Shown here: one piece after another, positions 28,510 to 39,049 of the stretch | How positions within the stretch are numbered: position 1 is the stretch's first letter | Layout of the letters: the number at the start of each line of letters is the position of its first letter | Source: Prorocentrum cordatum | Lineage: Eukaryota; Sar; Dinophyceae; Prorocentrales; Prorocentraceae | Direction: 5' to 3' | Assembly: GCA_963575745.1 (NCBI GenBank) | Contig: CAUYUJ010014596.1 | Location: 171,501-235,500, forward strand | Length of the DNA stretch: 64,000 nt | The notes under the pieces: generated by a model | What the model saw: the letters and a program-made list of their open reading frames with translations, nothing else | The model's database searches: none | What the model was told of the DNA's origin: nothing | Translations under genes and position numbers: made by a program

Positions 28510-29825
28510 CTCGAGATTTCTTTGAAATTCACTCGCAGACGAGGCCCCCGCTTGATGCCTCCTCCAAATTCAGGCCTGAGGACCCCAAACGTGACGATAG
28601 TTACAGCATGCCGATGACCCGCTCGGATTACCTACCTGAGATGCGGCGCGGGGCCCATGGGGAGGGCCCCCGCGCTTGAGACTTCATCGCGATTGACTCG
28701 CAGACGAGGCCCCCGCTTGATACCTCCTCCAAATTCAACAGCCTGGGGGGCCCAAAAGTGACGACAGTTACAGGTTGCCGATGACCCGTTCGGATTACCC
28801 ACCTGAAATGCAAGACCTCCAGGGGAAGGGGTTCCCGCCGGAGACTTCCTCACAATTCATGGGCGAGGCTCCCGCCTTATATTTCCTCCAGGCCGAAGGG
28901 CTCCAAAAGTGACGACAGCTAGAGGTTGCCGATGACCCGCCTGGATTGCCAACATGAAGTGCGGGGCCGATAGGGAGGGCGCTCTCGCTGGAGACATCCT
29001 GAAAATTCACTCACGGACGAGGCTCTCGCTGGATACTTCCACCATATTCAAGTCTGGGAACCCGAGAAGTGACGAGAGTTCAAGGTTGCCGATGACCCGC
29101 TCGGATTGCCAACGCGAAGTGCGGGGCCCATGGGGGGGGGGGGGGGCCTGAGACCTCCTCGCAGGTCACTCGCCGACGAGGTTCCCAGTTGATATGTCTT
29201 CCACATTCAGGCCTGAGGAGCCAAAAAGTGACGACAGGTGTAGGTTGCCAATGACCCGCTCGGATTACCAACGCGAAGTGAGGGACTCATTGGGGGGGGG
29301 GGGGGGCTCCCGCCTGAGACTTCCTCAGAGTTCACTTACAAACGAGGCTCGATTGATACCTCCTCCAGATTCAGGCCTGAGGAGCCCAAAAGTGACGACG
29401 GATGCAGGTTAGGTTGCCGATGACCCGCTCGGATTACCAACATGAAGTGAGGGACTCATAGGGAGGGTGCCCCCGCCTGAGACTTCCCCACTTTATTCAC
29501 ACACGAGGCTCCCACTTCATATTTTTCCCAAACTCAGGCCTGACAGCCCCAAACGTGACGACGCTTACAGGTTGTCGATGACCCGCTCGGATTACCAACG
29601 TGAAGCGCGGGATCCATAGGGGGGGGGGGGGGGCGCTTGAGACTTCCTGACAATTCACTCACAGACGAGGCGCCCGATTGATAATTCCTCCAAATTCATT
29701 CCTGAGAACCCCAAGCGCGACGACAGATACAGGTTGCCGATGACCCGCTTGGATTGCCGACGTGAAGTGCAAGACCCCCAGGGAGGGTGCTCCCGCCTGA
29801 GACTTTTTCACAATTCATTCACAGA
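28510..29825. repeat. About 160-bp satellite, eight copies
   Basis: The landmark GATGACCCGCTCGGATT recurs near 28612, 28778, 28930, 29091, 29250, 29418, 29576 and 29738 (spacings 152-168 bp). Each unit also has GAGACTTCCTC, TCACTCACAGACGAGGC and GTGACGACAG. Several units contain short G-runs of variable length. Units are more diverged than those of the 73-bp satellite. Confidence 0.93.
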
Positions 29826-30150
29826 AGAATGGGTGATGGCGAAGTGATGAGTCAGTGATGATGATGATGAGTGAGTGAGTGATGATGGTAATGGTGATTG
29901 AGTCAGTGACTGAGTGATCGAGTGAAGACGATGGCGATGCGGATGATGATGACTGGTGATGAGTGATCGCGCGATGATGATGGTGAGCGGTGGTGGTGAT
30001 GATGATGATGACGATGTGATGAGTGAGCGTGTAGTGGTGATGATGATGGTGATCGTGCGGTGCTGTTGATGATGAGTGGCCGTGCGATGCTGATGGTGAT
30101 GGCGAGGCTGGTGAGTGGCTGGCGACGGTGATGATGGTGATGTTGAGGAG
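29826..30150. repeat. GATGATGAGTGA-rich simple repeat
   Basis: About 325 bp composed mainly of GAT, GAG and TGA triplets. Minus-strand frames give His/Ser repeats that are artefacts. Confidence 0.9.
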
Positions 30151-30246
30151 GAGGAAGCAAGGAGGAGGAGGAGAAGAGAGGGAAGAGGAGGAGGAGTGAT
30201 CCTGCGCGGAGGGTGCGCAGAGAAAACAGGAACCCCATTTAGGATG

Positions 30247-31000
30247 GGGAAGAACCCCATTACGGAAGAAGGGGCCCGTGGATGTATGAACGTTTTTACA
30301 TCTCTGTCACGAAACGACTGGGTGTTGGAGCAGAGGCGCCGCAGGGGCATGCACCGTGCGACACCGTCTGAAATGCCAGGACTACGTGGAGAACGCCATG
30401 AATTGGTCTTGGCAGCAACCAGTGGAATCATGGCGAATGGTATGCTGACAATTCTTCTGGACATGGCAGCAACATTAACATAATTGGTTTAAAGACGGCA
30501 CAGACTTCCGAACCAGTATCTCGCTCCCGCGGACACGCCATCAAGAGGCTGAACCGGACGAAGAGGCTCAACGTGTCCGGAGTAGGACATGGCGCCTCCA
30601 TGTGTGATGAACCCCTGCACTGCAAGATTGCGTGCACAGAAAAGGGAGATCCGGCGGGGGCACCTTCTGCGTCGAGACTTATACCTACTCAGCAAACGTG
30701 GATGAGGGTTTTCAGGGGAGAACCTCCTTGCTATTCTGGGTCTGTGGAGTATGTCCAACATGGGGACTATTCTGATCCTGGAGCAGGGGCACGAGAAGAT
30801 GATCATCCCTGGCTCTGATATGTGCAAGCTTCCACTTGGACGACGTGCCAGGGTGCTCGACTTGATAAAGACTCCTTCTGGACATTTGGCGCCCATGGTT
30901 GACGAGTACGGGGCCGCGACTGAGGATAGAGGGTTGATGTCGTTTACTATTGCGGCCAATCCTCAATGCGCGGATGATCCGTTGCTCGTCAAAGATGCAA
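30247..31000 (+). pseudogene. Aspartic protease region (copy 1, active-site Asp lost)
   Basis: The frame to 30483 reads NVFTSLSRNDWVLEQRR and ELVLAATSGIMANGML. In copy 2 the same place is A-A-D-S-G-T (54386-54400), the retropepsin D-S/T-G active site, so here Asp is Thr (30418-30426). The segments V-S-G-V-G-H-G-A, S-M-S-N-M-G-T-I-L and S-G-H-L-A-P-M-V follow in shifted frames (30573-30960), fitting the distal half of a Copia protease. A working protease would process the polyprotein. This copy could not. Confidence 0.65.
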
Positions 31001-31584
31001 ATGATCCAGAGCCACCTGCTGTGAGTGATGCCCGGGCATATATGATGTCACAGGATGCCGGGGGCATCAGCTCGTCCATCAACGAGGATACGCTCGCTTT
31101 CACGATCCAGTCTTTGGTGAACAACACCTTGGAGACCTGGCATCGCAGGAATGCGTCCTTCGGGACCAACCCTACATCGGCCGACAAGGCTTTCGCCTTG
31201 CGCAACTTGCAGTTGAAGGTCTATCAGGGCATCTACGAGGAGGGCACAAAGTGGACGCCCGATGCAATGGCAGGGGCACCTGCGGAAGGGGATAATGCCG
31301 CGGAGAAGTTCGATATCTTTACTTCGAGCAGCTGCTCTGCAGCGCAGCATGACGCAGGCATTTGGACACCCCCATCGCCAAATGAGCGACGGGGGCAGGC
31401 GCGCGCCGCGGCCGCCCGCGCCGGCCCAGACAGGCCGAACGCTCAGGTGCTGTCATCAAGTGTGGGGAAACCTGCACTATTTTCCCGGGCGCCGGCTGTG
31501 CGCGCCAGGGGCAGCGGCGAGCCCGGCCGCGCGGCTACCGCGGACAGCCGTGGACCTGGCTGCGTGGCCGCTGCAGAAAAATAA
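30751..31584 (+). pseudogene. Protease C-terminal part and following helical region (copy 1)
   Basis: 277 codons. The first ~60 residues complete the protease-like segment. Then come MSFTIAANPQC, SQDAGGISSSINEDTLAFTI, LVNNTLETWHRRN and FALRNLQLKVYQGIYEEGTK, all shared with 54900-55260 of copy 2. This part is predicted to be helical and its function is unknown. The hairpin motif at 31270-31283 gives AGAPA. The last ~60 residues are compositionally biased. Confidence 0.55.
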
Positions 31585-31585
31585 G

Positions 31586-32190
31586 CGCTTCTCGCATCAT
31601 TTCCACTCGCGTGCATTTGTTATTGAGGATATACGGGCAGCTTGCGCTGAACTCCGGGCCCGCGGTCACATGTGTCACCGTGTTACACATGCAGAGGTCG
31701 TGACCTCCACTGGTGCGTAATATTTGGGTGCTTCGCTCCCAGTTGACTACCAACTGTTAGGGGTGGCAACACCTGCTGATTGGCATGTGAGATTGCCCGG
31801 CAAGCGGGCAGGGCCACGCTATCAACGCATCCAAAACTTGATGACCAAGGCTCGGGCTCTACGCGTGACTATTGTGCTTGTGGGGCCGCCAGGATATTTC
31901 TGGAAACGAGGTCCTATACGAGACGCCATTGAAGATCTTGACTTGCAGGTCGCGCGTGTGCGATTCTGCCGCTTTGGCCTCAGATGCGACCGATCTCATG
32001 CGTTGCCTAGCGGGTCACATCTGCAACCTGCACGCGCACCCCGACTAACTTGCGGCGGCGCGCGTGCAAACCAGCAGGGGGGCCAGCGTAACTTGCTGAG
32101 CATGTCCTGGACTGGCGCGGACAAGGGGCTCGGAAGGCCGAATGGCGTAACAAGACGCTGGCTATCATGACCGCGAGACTGATTGATCAT
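31586..32190 (+). pseudogene. Unassigned conserved region with Cys cluster (copy 1)
   Basis: Readable parts are HSRAFVIEDIRAACAELRA, then (31724-32170) VATPADWHVRLPGKRAGPRY, ALRVTIVLVGPPGYFWKRGP and VARVRFCRFGLRCDRSHALP. Copy 2 matches at 55590-56080 with R-F-C-H-F-G-H-K-Y-D. The (G-P-P)...W...C-x-F-G...P-S-G order is one I associate with the region upstream of the methyltransferase-like domain in dinoflagellate retroelements. No activity can be assigned. Confidence 0.5.
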
Positions 32191-32569
32191 ATGGACTTAC
32201 AACGTACACGAGACACAGGGAAATCGCGCAAACGTTGTGCACCATAGCATCCACACCCGAGCGGATAAAGGAGTTCGAACTTATGTTCATATTCCGAAGA
32301 ATGGCCCTGGGTGGGGCCACGTCGTAAGACGGGCAACGGTGAACCTGGGCGACGTCGCGATCATACAAGACATCAAGATCCAGGGCCAGCCTATCGGGTA
32401 CAACTACAATGCGCCGTTGCCGAACGGTGTAACCAACATGCGTATTCGATTTCACTGGGAGCAGCCTGAACCTGCTCTCCTCGGACGCGGGAGCTCACGT
32501 CCACGCCCAAGGCGAGTTGCGATCGTCGATGACGATCGCCCCCCCCCCCCCCGCCCCCCCTTCGATTGA
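32183..32569 (+). pseudogene. Short conserved segment (copy 1)
   Basis: 128 codons. The segments GVRTYVHIPKNGPGWGHVVR, VNLGDVAIIQDIKIQGQPIG and NYNAPLPNGVTNMRIRF match 56270-56530. Strong conservation at the amino-acid level suggests real coding. No known domain. Confidence 0.5.
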
Positions 32570-32825
32570 GCGCGGCCGCGTGCCCCCCTCTATCCCCGAA
32601 CTCCCGAGGCCCAGTTCACCTGATATTGAACCGCAGACAGCATCTCCGACCGATGACCGAATCCAAAAAAATAGAGAAGCATATAGCCGACAAAGAAGCG
32701 GGCATCACACCACGCAGGATACCCAAGATAGCCGAAGAAGGCAACGACGAATGCGGAGATGACCTGGAAGGACTCCGACGCGGCGCGCACTACACCGACG
32801 CTCTCCTTGACTCCGACACGGGAAA

Positions 32826-33600
32826 GTGATGGCGAAGAGGAAGTGTACATTGCATTATTTGCGGGGTTATTTGCTGAATCCTAGGCAGATGTATTCTGCA
32901 GAATCCCCACCTTGTGATATCGACGTCACAAAAATGGTGCATGCTGGAATTGCGCGGAGGAAGTGGAGGCATCTCACAGCTAGCATTCAGCCGAGGTTTG
33001 TCCTCAGGGGGAAACCTCGACCAACGTTCCTCTGTTGACCTTCGAACCCAGGATGTTCAGGATGCAGTGATGCATTATCTAGACGTTTGCTTCGTCAAAG
33101 TTGTCAGGTTACAACCTGACTGCATAACGACCGGACTACCTTCCCATTTCAATGCGCAGGCCAACTGCGATATTTAGCATGAACATCACACAGAGAATCT
33201 GCCGCATATCAAGTTATGTTGCAAGGTGAATATACGTCATAACGGTTGTCGACGGTTCTGTGCACGAGAGCAACCAGTGGGTACCTGGGTGGACCAGATG
33301 CCACCATGGACTACATTGGCCCAAAGCAGGGGCACCTGCAAGGTGAATATGGGCCAATGTCCTACTGGCCCACGCGATTCCCATGGGGTACTGCTACGAA
33401 AGTCGACCGACATCATGGCCAACCACCGCCTTCTACCTACCCTGTTCGAACGAAGACGATGTGTTGGCCATCATCAACATGCGTCGGCATGTAACAGAGA
33501 ACTGTCCACGGCTGCACATTGCACTCGAAACATGCAGTCGCTCTTTGTCGATGCTGTTCAGATCGCGCGCGATCTCTTCCATGTAAACCGTGACCCCTTC
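32826..33600 (+). pseudogene. Methyltransferase-like domain of the Copia polyprotein (copy 1)
   Basis: In two frames (to 33177 and from 33226): MLELRGGSGGISQLAFSRGL (motif I-like, L-E-L-x-G-G-x-G-G), V-K-V-V-R-L-Q-P-D-C (position of the P-C motif), A-R-E-Q-P-V-G-T-W (E-Q-P, motif VI-like) and GHHQHASACN. Copy 2 reads the same with L-E-L-C-G-G-T-G-G and L-Q-P-S-C. The order fits a class I S-adenosylmethionine fold related to C5-methyltransferases. It lies between protease and integrase. A stop at 33176 interrupts this copy. Confidence 0.6.
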
Positions 33601-34335
33601 CATGGTCACCCTTACTCGTCCACCGTTTTTGTTACCAGCGTGAGGGGATGTGACTTGGACGATCCGAGTCTCCCTCGGCAGCCCGATGGCTCGATCGCGA
33701 GACCACCCTCGGGAGGGCTCGGGTGTCCCGTATGGGCGGATCATGTGAACGTGCGTTCTCCCGCACATGACAGAAATCCTATGTGTTGCAGGTGGTGCGA
33801 TAGGGGCGACTACCACTGGGAATGTCCGAGCTGCAAGAAGAACTACGGCAATAACAAGCCCGGACACGTATTAGCACATGGCTAATGTAAGTTTGCCAGA
33901 CCTTGGAAGCTGCCCGACAATCATGGATAGGCACCGCCGGTCCCTGCCGAACCGGCAGCAGGACCTGCACCACCGGCTCCTGCTGAACCAGCAGCACCAC
34001 CACCCGGGGCGCCAGCCGCATCACCACTTACGTGGCTAAGAGCACCAAGAACCGGCTCTAGGGCTGGACCTACAGCGGGCGCAAGCAGTCACGATATTAC
34101 CGTAGGCAGACATGCTGCTGAACCTGTTGCAGGGCAACCTGCCTCGAGTGGAGCTGGTATTTTGGATGGCCATCTCCGACTGCCACAGGTTAGAGTCAGA
34201 CGTGGCCGACGGCAAGGTGGAGAAGCACCTCCTCCGCCACTGGCGGGTGACCCTGCTGCGCGACCGCGACTTCCAGACTGGCCACGGTTCGACGTACAAG
34301 CCAGTCTACAAATTTAACGAAGCCTTGACCCAAGC
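33600..34335 (+). pseudogene. Cys/His zinc motif and Pro/Ala linker before integrase (copy 1)
   Basis: Reads RGCDLDDPSLPRQPDGS, Y-H-W-E-C-P-S-C-K-K-N-Y-G-N-N-K-P-G-H, then a Pro/Ala-rich linker of about 60 residues ending AGQPASSGAG (hairpin motif 34129-34142). Copy 2 has the same at 60830-61380 with C-P-I-C-K-K-N-Y. It is a possible zinc-binding spacer preceding integrase. Confidence 0.55.
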
Positions 34336-35579
34336 GTGGTAACGCGCGAGTTGCGGAAGCTACTATTGCGCTGGTTTCACGCGAAAGAGCTTAGGATGAT
34401 GTTCATCTCAACTAAGATTGGTCTGGACAACGTCAGATTCAACTTGCTTAAAGGTGTCTGCAACACATGTCGGGAGTTCAGAGCTTGGGACAAGCCTGGC
34501 ATGCGGTCATGCCCTCCACTGCACTGCTTGTTAAATTGGATGGAGGAGTGGAATGTGACTTGATGTCATACAAACAAGAACACAACATCTTTCACATCAT
34601 CGATCGTTGTATTCGATATGCTACTGGAATTGAGGTACCAGACAAGACGATGGCCAGCATCCTGGGTGCATATCTTCAGTGCTGGATGCAGTTTGGACCT
34701 GCAAATGTAGTCTACTCCGACGGAGAGGGTGCCCTTAACAACGACGCTGCGAAAGCAGTCCTCAGGGCAAAAGGCATTGAACTTAGGATGCGTGCGCGTG
34801 GACAGCGCGTGACGACGATCGAAGCCAGAAATGGCACATTACGCCATCTACTTCGCGTTATTATGGAAGCTGCACTCAACCGGTTGGATATATCTCGTGT
34901 GTTCACACGGCTAATGCACGAGGCCTTGTTCGCCGCCAGCGCGTTCACCTTCTACGACGAGGTGTATCCGTGCAGCGCTCTGTTTGGACAGCAACCAGCA
35001 ATGCTTCCTGACTTGCCTGTCCTGGACCACGAGCATCCGACGGGATCGTCGGGACATTCTCGTGCACAGGCGATGCGCAAGGTATGCATTGAAGCAATCA
35101 CACAGGCCACAGCAGTAGCTAAGACCAATCGTGCCTTACGTACTAAGACAACAGTCACTGGTCAGCATTATTACGATGAAGGAGACTTGGTCGATTACCA
35201 TCGCCCCACGACCACGAAGGACGACTGGGGGGCCTGGAATGGCCCATTCCCAGTTGTAAAGAACGGCCCCGAAAAGGGTCAAGTCATCATCCGAGTGGGC
35301 AATCGAGATGTTCAAGTACAATGCGGCGATGCACGACATTCACTCTATATTGAAGCACTGATAGCCCGAGAAATTGGTTCCGACAACACTGCGCTACGGA
35401 CAGCGTTGAAGTTCGTGGCCAGCTTGCCAGCCGGGAGACCTGCTACGGCCTCTGGCTATGTGCCGACCAAGAACGGGGCGCTTCAGATGACGAGTGCAAG
35501 CCGTCCATCTCCTAAGGTACACCTAGCTAAACATTACCTTATCAGGAATTTCTTCCGCATTGAGTTTCTGTCAGGCTAG
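34336..35579 (+). CDS. Integrase (copy 1, largely intact)
   Basis: The pre-integrase part (34336-34563) reads LRKLLLRWFHAKELR and CNTCREFRAWDKPG. The core (34467-35579, 370 codons) has the D,D-34-E triad: Asp at 34557-34559 (V-E-C-D-L), Asp at 34719-34721 (Y-S-D-G-E-G) and Glu at 34821-34823 (T-I-E-A-R-N-G). It also has Y-D-E-V-Y-P-C-S-A-L-F-G and a C-terminal SH3-like region G-D-L-V-D-Y-H-R. Integrase joins cDNA ends to target DNA, making the 5-bp staggered cut seen as CCCTC. All catalytic residues are present. The two frames overlap by a shift near 34470. Confidence 0.88.
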
Positions 35580-35725
35580 CTCAGAGTATTCAGAAGCTAC
35601 CTCCGGCCACTTGTGCTGACAGCTGCGCATTGTTTCACTGCGACAGCGATGTGAATCCATGAATTCATTATTATGAAGCAGAAGGCACTGCACTGAATAT
35701 ACACGATATAACTGGATCAGCACAT

Positions 35726-36685
35726 ATGAGAATCATCCAGTGCCTAGAGTCTACCAAACCTCAAGCAGGTTTTGATCAAGGCATGACAGGATTTGAGGAA
35801 TTTGCGGATGCACCGACGCCAGGTGAAATCGCAAGAGAAGCCTCAGAAGCCGAACCACCACATGATGATGGACGGCTTTTTACGATCTACGAGGAATCGG
35901 AGACTGATCTCGAGTCACATGTCATGGAAGTGCGGCATGCAGAACTACAAGACGAAAGGGAACTGCTGGAGGCAACTCCACCAGAAGACTTTTTCACAAT
36001 ACCCACACAGATGGTTCCATATCAAAGTGTGCTGATCACTTCAGCTGATGATCAGCGGGGGCACCTGCCTAAGTGGGGGCGCACACGCGACTCCGACACC
36101 GAGGAAACGTATTACGTCCCAATGTGTTCCATGGTGAAAGACTACAGCTACGGACTGGACTCAGACGAAAATGGACAATACGTAGAGCATTGCTTCGCGG
36201 CTGAAATGGCAAAGTTTGTCCTGTCCGATCAGCAACGCGTGATTCTAGATGCCGACCGTGTGACCACTATGCGACTATATGTTACCACCGTTGCAAAGCG
36301 AGCTGTGGTCGTCAAGGAAGACGACTTCCTCGCGAAAGCTGACATCCAGGCGAGTCCCGAGAAAGCATCGAAGGCCGTCTACACTGAAAGCAAGACATGG
36401 CTTGACAATATGTGTTTCAAACTGCATGACATAGCTAAAGCGTCAACCATCATGACTCCGAGGTGCGTGCACAAATGGGAGTTCGTGAAGAACGAGAAGG
36501 GCGAGATGGAACGCACCATCCGATTACGCCTGGTACTCCGAGGCTTCATGGACCTTGAAGCCTTCGACGTAGAAACCTTTTTCCGGGAAGAGCGCGGCTG
36601 TCAAGCCAGAGACTATTCGCTATCACGGCAGCGTGCAAGAAGCAATGGGTCATTGTTTCCCTCGACATCAACATGGCCTTCATGA
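35726..36685 (+). pseudogene. Region between integrase and reverse transcriptase, RT N-terminus (copy 1)
   Basis: 319 codons. The first half is acidic (YEESETDLESHVMEVRHAEL). The second reads KASKAVYTESKTWLDN, W-E-F-V-K-N-E-K-G and R-L-R-L-V-L-R-G-F, the last being the finger region of Copia reverse transcriptase. About 27 bp at 36052-36079, containing a hairpin motif, are absent from copy 2 (63250), where the frame also differs. The frame shifts into the RT core near 36620. Confidence 0.7.
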
Positions 36686-37045
36686 AGGGGTTGACCTACC
36701 AGGAACTTGCTGAGGCTATTGGTGAAAAGGACCGTGTGGTGCGTTTTATTTTGCCGCCTGGATCGGCCACTGTGCTTCGGGCTCTCCCAGGATTCGAACT
36801 CTACGACAATTCGAAGCATTGCTCGCAGCGCTTGAAACCAGGCGCGGGCACCGAGGACGCACCGCGAGCTTTCTCGCTGATGCTCAGAAGGACCACCCGA
36901 GGTTTTGGCATCAGACCCGCGTCCTACGACGAGGAATTCGAGACGAGCAACAACCTGCTTACGGCCAAACATGTTCCTGATATCAATGTGGCCGGCACTG
37001 AGGACACCGTTGACAAGCGCGTCAAGTGCGTGGAAGACATCTTTG
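36625..37045 (+). pseudogene. Reverse transcriptase core (copy 1)
   Basis: Contains V-S-L-D-I-N-M-A-F-M-K-G-L-T (Asp of motif A at 36664-36666), LPPGSATVLRALPGFELYD, D-A-P-R-A-F-S-L-M-L and H-V-P-D-I-N-V-A-G. The last should be (Y/H)-V-D-D, so the first Asp of the catalytic pair has become Pro (36976-36978). This reverse transcriptase copies element RNA into cDNA; the substitution should inactivate it. A palindromic microsatellite follows directly. Confidence 0.82.
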
Positions 37046-37127
37046 GGTACATGAATACATACAAGCATGCATATACATATGTACGTATGGATGCATGCAT
37101 GTACGTATGTAGGTATGTGTACGTTCA
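37046..37127. repeat. Palindromic TACATGCATGTA microsatellite in the RT region
   Basis: About 80 bp of ACATAC / GCATGCAT / GTACGTATG repeats, largely self-complementary, interrupts the sequence between F-G-Y-M-N and F-T-K-R-T-C. Without it the frame would continue in the pattern of Copia reverse transcriptases. Confidence 0.85.
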
Positions 37128-38065
37128 CCAAGCGCACATGCGCCAATTGTGCTGTGATATATACCAAGGGCGACGACGGCAATGCTACTTTGGGCCAAGA
37201 CGAACATATTAAGCAGGTCCGTCTTATACAACACCCTGGGCTTACTGGCGCCGACGCTGACGCTCAGGCATCCAAGATGGCTGCAGACGTGTTCGGCAGC
37301 CTCAGGGGTGCGCTGGCGCATGCATTAATCACCCAGGTGTGGTTGGTGGTGTACGTGGTACCTCCACAGCGTGTCCAAGAACCGATCAACATCCAAGTGC
37401 GACGACTGAACGCGATCACCAGGAAGCTGCAGGCCTGCCCCCAGAAGATCGCCTACCAGGCGATGACCCCTACGGGCGAGGTTTACCTGCACAGCGACTC
37501 AGGATACCGACGCCTGAGCGGAGACGCCGATGACGACGTGAAAGGCCTATGGCATTCGCATGGCAAACTTGCCACGGCGTGGAAACACGTCATCCGGCAA
37601 ACCTGCCGCCCACTCGATCGATGCGCACTGCAAGTTTCACCGCTTGCAGGTCCGCTCGAGTTATTCAGCAGAGACACTAGTAGCAGCCCATAATTTGGAG
37701 GACTGTGACTCTGCACGAGCTCCACGAAGGGCCGCTCACGCCCAGTCAGTTGGAAGACATACTTGAGTTCGGTTGCCTGCGCATCAAGGTCACTTTGACC
37801 ATAGGTGCTGCGTCTGGTTGCAAGTCCTTGGTAAGCAAAGACTTGAAGAAGCCGACTGAGTGTACCCTTGTAGGACACATCAGTTGGATACGACAGATGA
37901 TGGAGCGTGGGATCGTGCGCAGTACCTAGTGGCGCGACACCCGCGACATGACTGCGGACGGGCACGCCAAGGGGAGCATAGACAAATATATGCTCCTACA
38001 GGTCATGGGAGGTATACGGGCCTTCAAACATTGCCTAAATAGTCATATTCCATATCGGGCCGGCC
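37110..38065 (+). pseudogene. RT connection and RNase H (copy 1)
   Basis: Reads IKQVRLIQHPGLTGADADAQ, LITQVWLVVYVVPPQR, Y-L-H-S-D-S-G-Y-R-R-L-S-G-D (Asp of RNase H), then in other frames R-S-S-Y-S-A-E-T-L (Glu at 37671-37673), TPSQLEDI and W-R-D-T-R-D-M-T-A-D-G near 37930-37965. The last corresponds to the N-x-A-D-x-L-T-K end of Copia RNase H. RNase H removes the RNA template during cDNA synthesis. The region ends about 180 bp before the 3' LTR. 38070-38243 is non-coding and has no good polypurine tract. Confidence 0.8.
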
Positions 38066-38243
38066 AGACATCTGGTTATGTAGCCGCCCGAGGAGTACCT
38101 TTAAGTACAGAGTCGTACAGGCAAGGCAACTTGCGAGCGGGTCCACCTTCCTCCTGGCCCGCCCCTTTTCTGTCCTTTTGTATATTAGCTGCTGCGCCTG
38201 CTGTATAAGGGCGGCGGGCTCACGCTTCGTCTCCCCCCCCCCG

Positions 38244-38505
38244 ACTTTAAAGCGAGCTGTGGGACATAAGGAGTGGAAGCGAGCGTGTGCCCGCGGCCGC
38301 GTCGGCTCAAGCGGCCGGCCGCCCAAATATGACTGCGCCTCATCGCGAGGCACACAATCGCTATCGAGACCAAAAGGACCTTCCTATTGTTTAAGATGGC
38401 ACATCCTCTCCTACTGGGACTATCGTTACTACGGTACAACAGAGCTGGAGTTCGGCTTCGCCTAAGGCGAAGCTGCTGGCTGGGCCTCCCAGCCCCCTTC
38501 AAACT
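38244..38505 (+). repeat. 3' LTR of Copia copy 1
   Basis: 262 bp, ACTTTAAAGC to TTCAAACT, followed by the CCCTC target duplicate (38506-38510) and GGCCGTCTTGG repeats. It differs from the 5' LTR at roughly 9% of positions by eye. It carries the same SL-like GGCTCAAG and GCTTCGCC hairpin (38455-38473). Confidence 0.95.
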
Positions 38506-38510
38506 CCCTC

Positions 38511-38760
38511 TTGGGCCGTCTTGGGGCCCTGTCGGAGGCCTCTTAGGGCGATGTTGGCGGCCTCTTGGGCCGTCTTGGGGCGTCGGGATGCCGAAAAGGT
38601 GGAGGCGCCAATATCTCCCCAATTCCTACGGACAAACAGCGAATTTTGCTTATTGGGGCCGTTTTGGGAGTCTCTTGGGGCTCCTTGGCTACGCCTTGAG
38701 GGCCCCCAGGGCCTCTCGGGGGGCTCTTGGAGGCCTCCTAGGGCGGGAGGGGGGGTAGTC
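38511..38760. repeat. GGCCTCTTGGG repeat, right flank of Copia copy 1
   Basis: The same degenerate repeat as at 3840-4193. It continues to about 38755. The next 290 bp (38760-39050) contain a stretch GCGATCTTCGTGAGGGGTGTCGA (38780-38802) resembling the end of the 73-bp satellite unit, and no gene. Confidence 0.8.
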
Positions 38761-39049
38761 GATTGCGGCTCCCCCCTCGGAGGCCGCGATCTTCGTGAGG
38801 GGTGTCGAAAAATGGCCCTCCCCTGGAGTGCTCTGGTGGCTCCTCCCGGGACCTCGCCGGGGTACTTTTCGTCCGGGGACCCCCAGGGGCCGCCCCGCGC
38901 GCGCGAACTAGAAATATTGTGAGCCAGTTACCGGAGATCTTAGCACGCCTCTGGCCCTCTGGGCCGGCATTCAAAAATGCGTGAGGTAGGTGACGCACCT
39001 ATGGACCGTCGTTCGGCCAGTCTCATCTTGAGGCGTGTGCCTCAGTGGC

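Larger units (their letters stand above)
28166..30246. mobile_element. About 2-kb satellite-bearing insertion in Copia copy 1
   Basis: Homology to copy 2 is lost at about 28166-28195 and resumes at about 30247 (GAAGAACCCCATTACGG). The last ~35 bp on the left and the first ~40 bp on the right both resemble the same stretch of copy 2 (54220-54260) but are diverged, so no clean target duplication can be read. Contents are a pyrimidine-rich start (28240-28390), a 25-base G-run (28483-28507), a ~160-bp satellite and a GAT-rich simple repeat. Confidence 0.6.
4199..38505 (+). mobile_element. Giant Ty1/Copia-type LTR retrotransposon, copy 1 (nested insertions)
   Basis: Bounded by two 262-bp LTRs and a 5-bp duplication CCCTC (4194-4198 and 38506-38510). 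Removing the 16.4-kb DNA transposon (8437-24858 plus one 8-bp duplicate) and the ~2-kb satellite insertion (about 28166-30246) leaves about 15.8 kb. Domain order is Gag, CCHC knuckle, Tpt1-like, RING-H2, protease, methyltransferase-like, integrase, reverse transcriptase, RNase H. Integrase preceding reverse transcriptase is the Copia order. The LTRs differ at roughly 24 of 262 positions by eye, so the insertion is old. The internal region has many frameshifts and stops. Confidence 0.93.

Noticed and set aside
38000-38243. Polypurine tract upstream of the 3' LTR
   Set aside because: The 170 bp before the LTR are mixed and end in a C-run. The best purine run (AAGGGCGGCGGG near 38206) is short and 25 bp away, so I do not call it.
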